This document shows positions 6,233 through 7,157 of a DNA stretch of 7,157 nucleotides, one piece after another. The notes beneath the pieces are model-generated. The model did no database searches. It was not told the DNA's origin and was given only the letters and a program-made list of their open reading frames with translations. Made by a program: the position numbers and the translations under genes. The stretch covers positions 1 through 7,157 of the forward strand of contig CAJMKD010000064.1 of NCBI GenBank assembly GCA_905213905.1, given 5' to 3'. This DNA is from an uncultured Sutterella sp. GTDB lineage: Bacteria > Pseudomonadota > Gammaproteobacteria > Burkholderiales > Burkholderiaceae_F. The number at the start of each line of letters is the position of its first letter. Within the stretch, counting starts at the first letter, position 1.

Positions 6233-7157
6233 TTAGAACCGGTGAATGAGTCCGGCGATAACCTCGATGGTCTGGGGATCATCGACATACTCTTCATAGC
6301 CGGCCTTCATGGAGCCGAACTTATCCTTGGCGTAAGTTGCTGCCGTATAGACGGACGTACGCTTGGAAAGGTTGTAGTCGTAGCCGATGGAAGCAGACCA
6401 GCGTTCAACATCGTTGTCGGGGTTCATGATGCATTCGTTTTCACGATAGCCGACCGAACCCTTAAGATTGCCGCCGAGCATCGGAATCGCAACGCCAATA
6501 GCGCCGCCCCAGCCGTCTGTCATATAGGTGTGGTCGTTGTCCTTGCCGATTTATTCATAGTGAACGCCCTTCAGGCTGTCCTTGACGCGAACGTGGTGGA
6601 AGTAGTTCACATCAGCATAGAGCTTCATGAGGCCGAAATCGTAGCTACCGCCGAATGTAGCCGTGTAGCCGTTGCCGATCGACTTACTCCACTTGCGAGT
6701 CGTCAGTTCTACATTGCCCCAGTCGTACACATCGCCGAGAAGAACCAGGTTAAGCGGACCATTGCTATAGGTAGCAGCGAGCGCATAGTACTTTGAGACT
6801 TTCGCGGAACCTTCATCGTAGGCGTCGCCGTAGATGTCCTTTTCGGAATTGTCCATCTTGAAGGTATACTGGCCGTAAATCTTGAAGCCGGCAAAATCAG
6901 GCGTTACGTACGTCACAGCATTGTCAACGCGACCCCAGAGACCGCCGGTAACAAACTTGACGCCCGTCTGATCGCCCCAGCCAGACGAGAACGGTGACAC
7001 CATGCCGAGAAGACCGTACGAGCCGTTGGCGGAAGCCAGCATGCCGACACGACCGAAGGACAGGGTGCCATAAGCGCTCTGAACGTACAACTGCGCTTCA
7101 CGGCCGAAGATCTTGTCATCGCCATTCGAGTCAAAAGTGCCATCGTCAGCGTCAAAA
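6233..7157 (-). pseudogene. General porin 2, partial (5' end beyond the window) with an internal stop codon
   Basis: The minus strand encodes a second general porin, paralogous to porin 1. Matching landmarks are FDADDG...IFGREAQLYVQ against FTADDG...LFGRESPLFIQ, then WGRVDNAVTYVTPDFAGFKIYGQYTFK, YDFGLMKLYA, NECIMNPDNDVERWSASIGYDYNLSKRTSVYTAATY, and a final YVDDPQTIEVIAGLIHRF with C-terminal Phe. The frame is open from the window edge, but a TAA at 6553-6551 interrupts it after ...LKGVHYE. The same frame resumes as IGKDNDHTYMTDGWGG and runs to the proper end. A single base change explains this; there is no frameshift. The truncated product would lack the last strands and the C-terminal Phe needed for outer-membrane insertion, so it should be non-functional unless the stop is an error or is read through. 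Signal peptide and ribosome site lie outside the window. Confidence 0.9.

Noticed and set aside
6242..6796. Plus-strand open frame of 184 codons antisense to porin 2
   Set aside because: Same explanation: a reverse-strand shadow of porin coding sequence.

Overview
The window looks like a Gram-negative betaproteobacterium. The main evidence is two 16-strand-type general porins with the features of Burkholderiales porins: the mature start ADVTLYG, the PEFAG/PDFAG segment, and the C-terminal ...GLIHRF ending in Phe. A gut Sutterellaceae-like member is my best guess, but it rests on the general look of the porins and not on a search. Base composition is uneven: about 25-30% G+C in parts of the first 480 bases, about 50% in the glucose-6-phosphate isomerase gene, and higher in the regulatory pair in the middle.

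Layout: 1-478 (minus) is an open frame cut by the window edge, directly behind pgi (488-1933, minus). Next comes a 943-base stretch with no convincing gene, holding an AT-rich upstream region of pgi and one strong stem-loop terminator (2410-2447). The centre (2877-4554) is a divergent pair. On the minus strand is an autoprotease-type regulator that joins a ribbon-helix-helix DNA-binding segment to a complete UmuD-like S24 domain. On the plus strand is a 300-residue protein whose C-terminal half resembles an S24/LexA fold without the catalytic Ser and Lys. The 91 bases between them hold two perfect inverted repeats with related half-sites (TTGACT/AGTCAA and TTGAAT/ATTCAA), which overlap plausible promoters for both genes. 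No umuC follows the UmuD-like gene.

The right third holds two tandem minus-strand porin genes, both disrupted as read. The first (4662-5833) needs two single-base corrections near its 5' end to be read as one protein. The second (6233-7157, cut by the window edge) has one in-frame TAA. A perfect 11-bp stem-loop separates the plus-strand regulator partner from the first porin, and a good minus-strand terminator follows the second porin.

The most interesting system is the central pair: a stress-type self-cleaving repressor with its own operators, controlling a divergent protein that may be a catalytically dead relative. This is inferred from motifs, spacing and site placement only.
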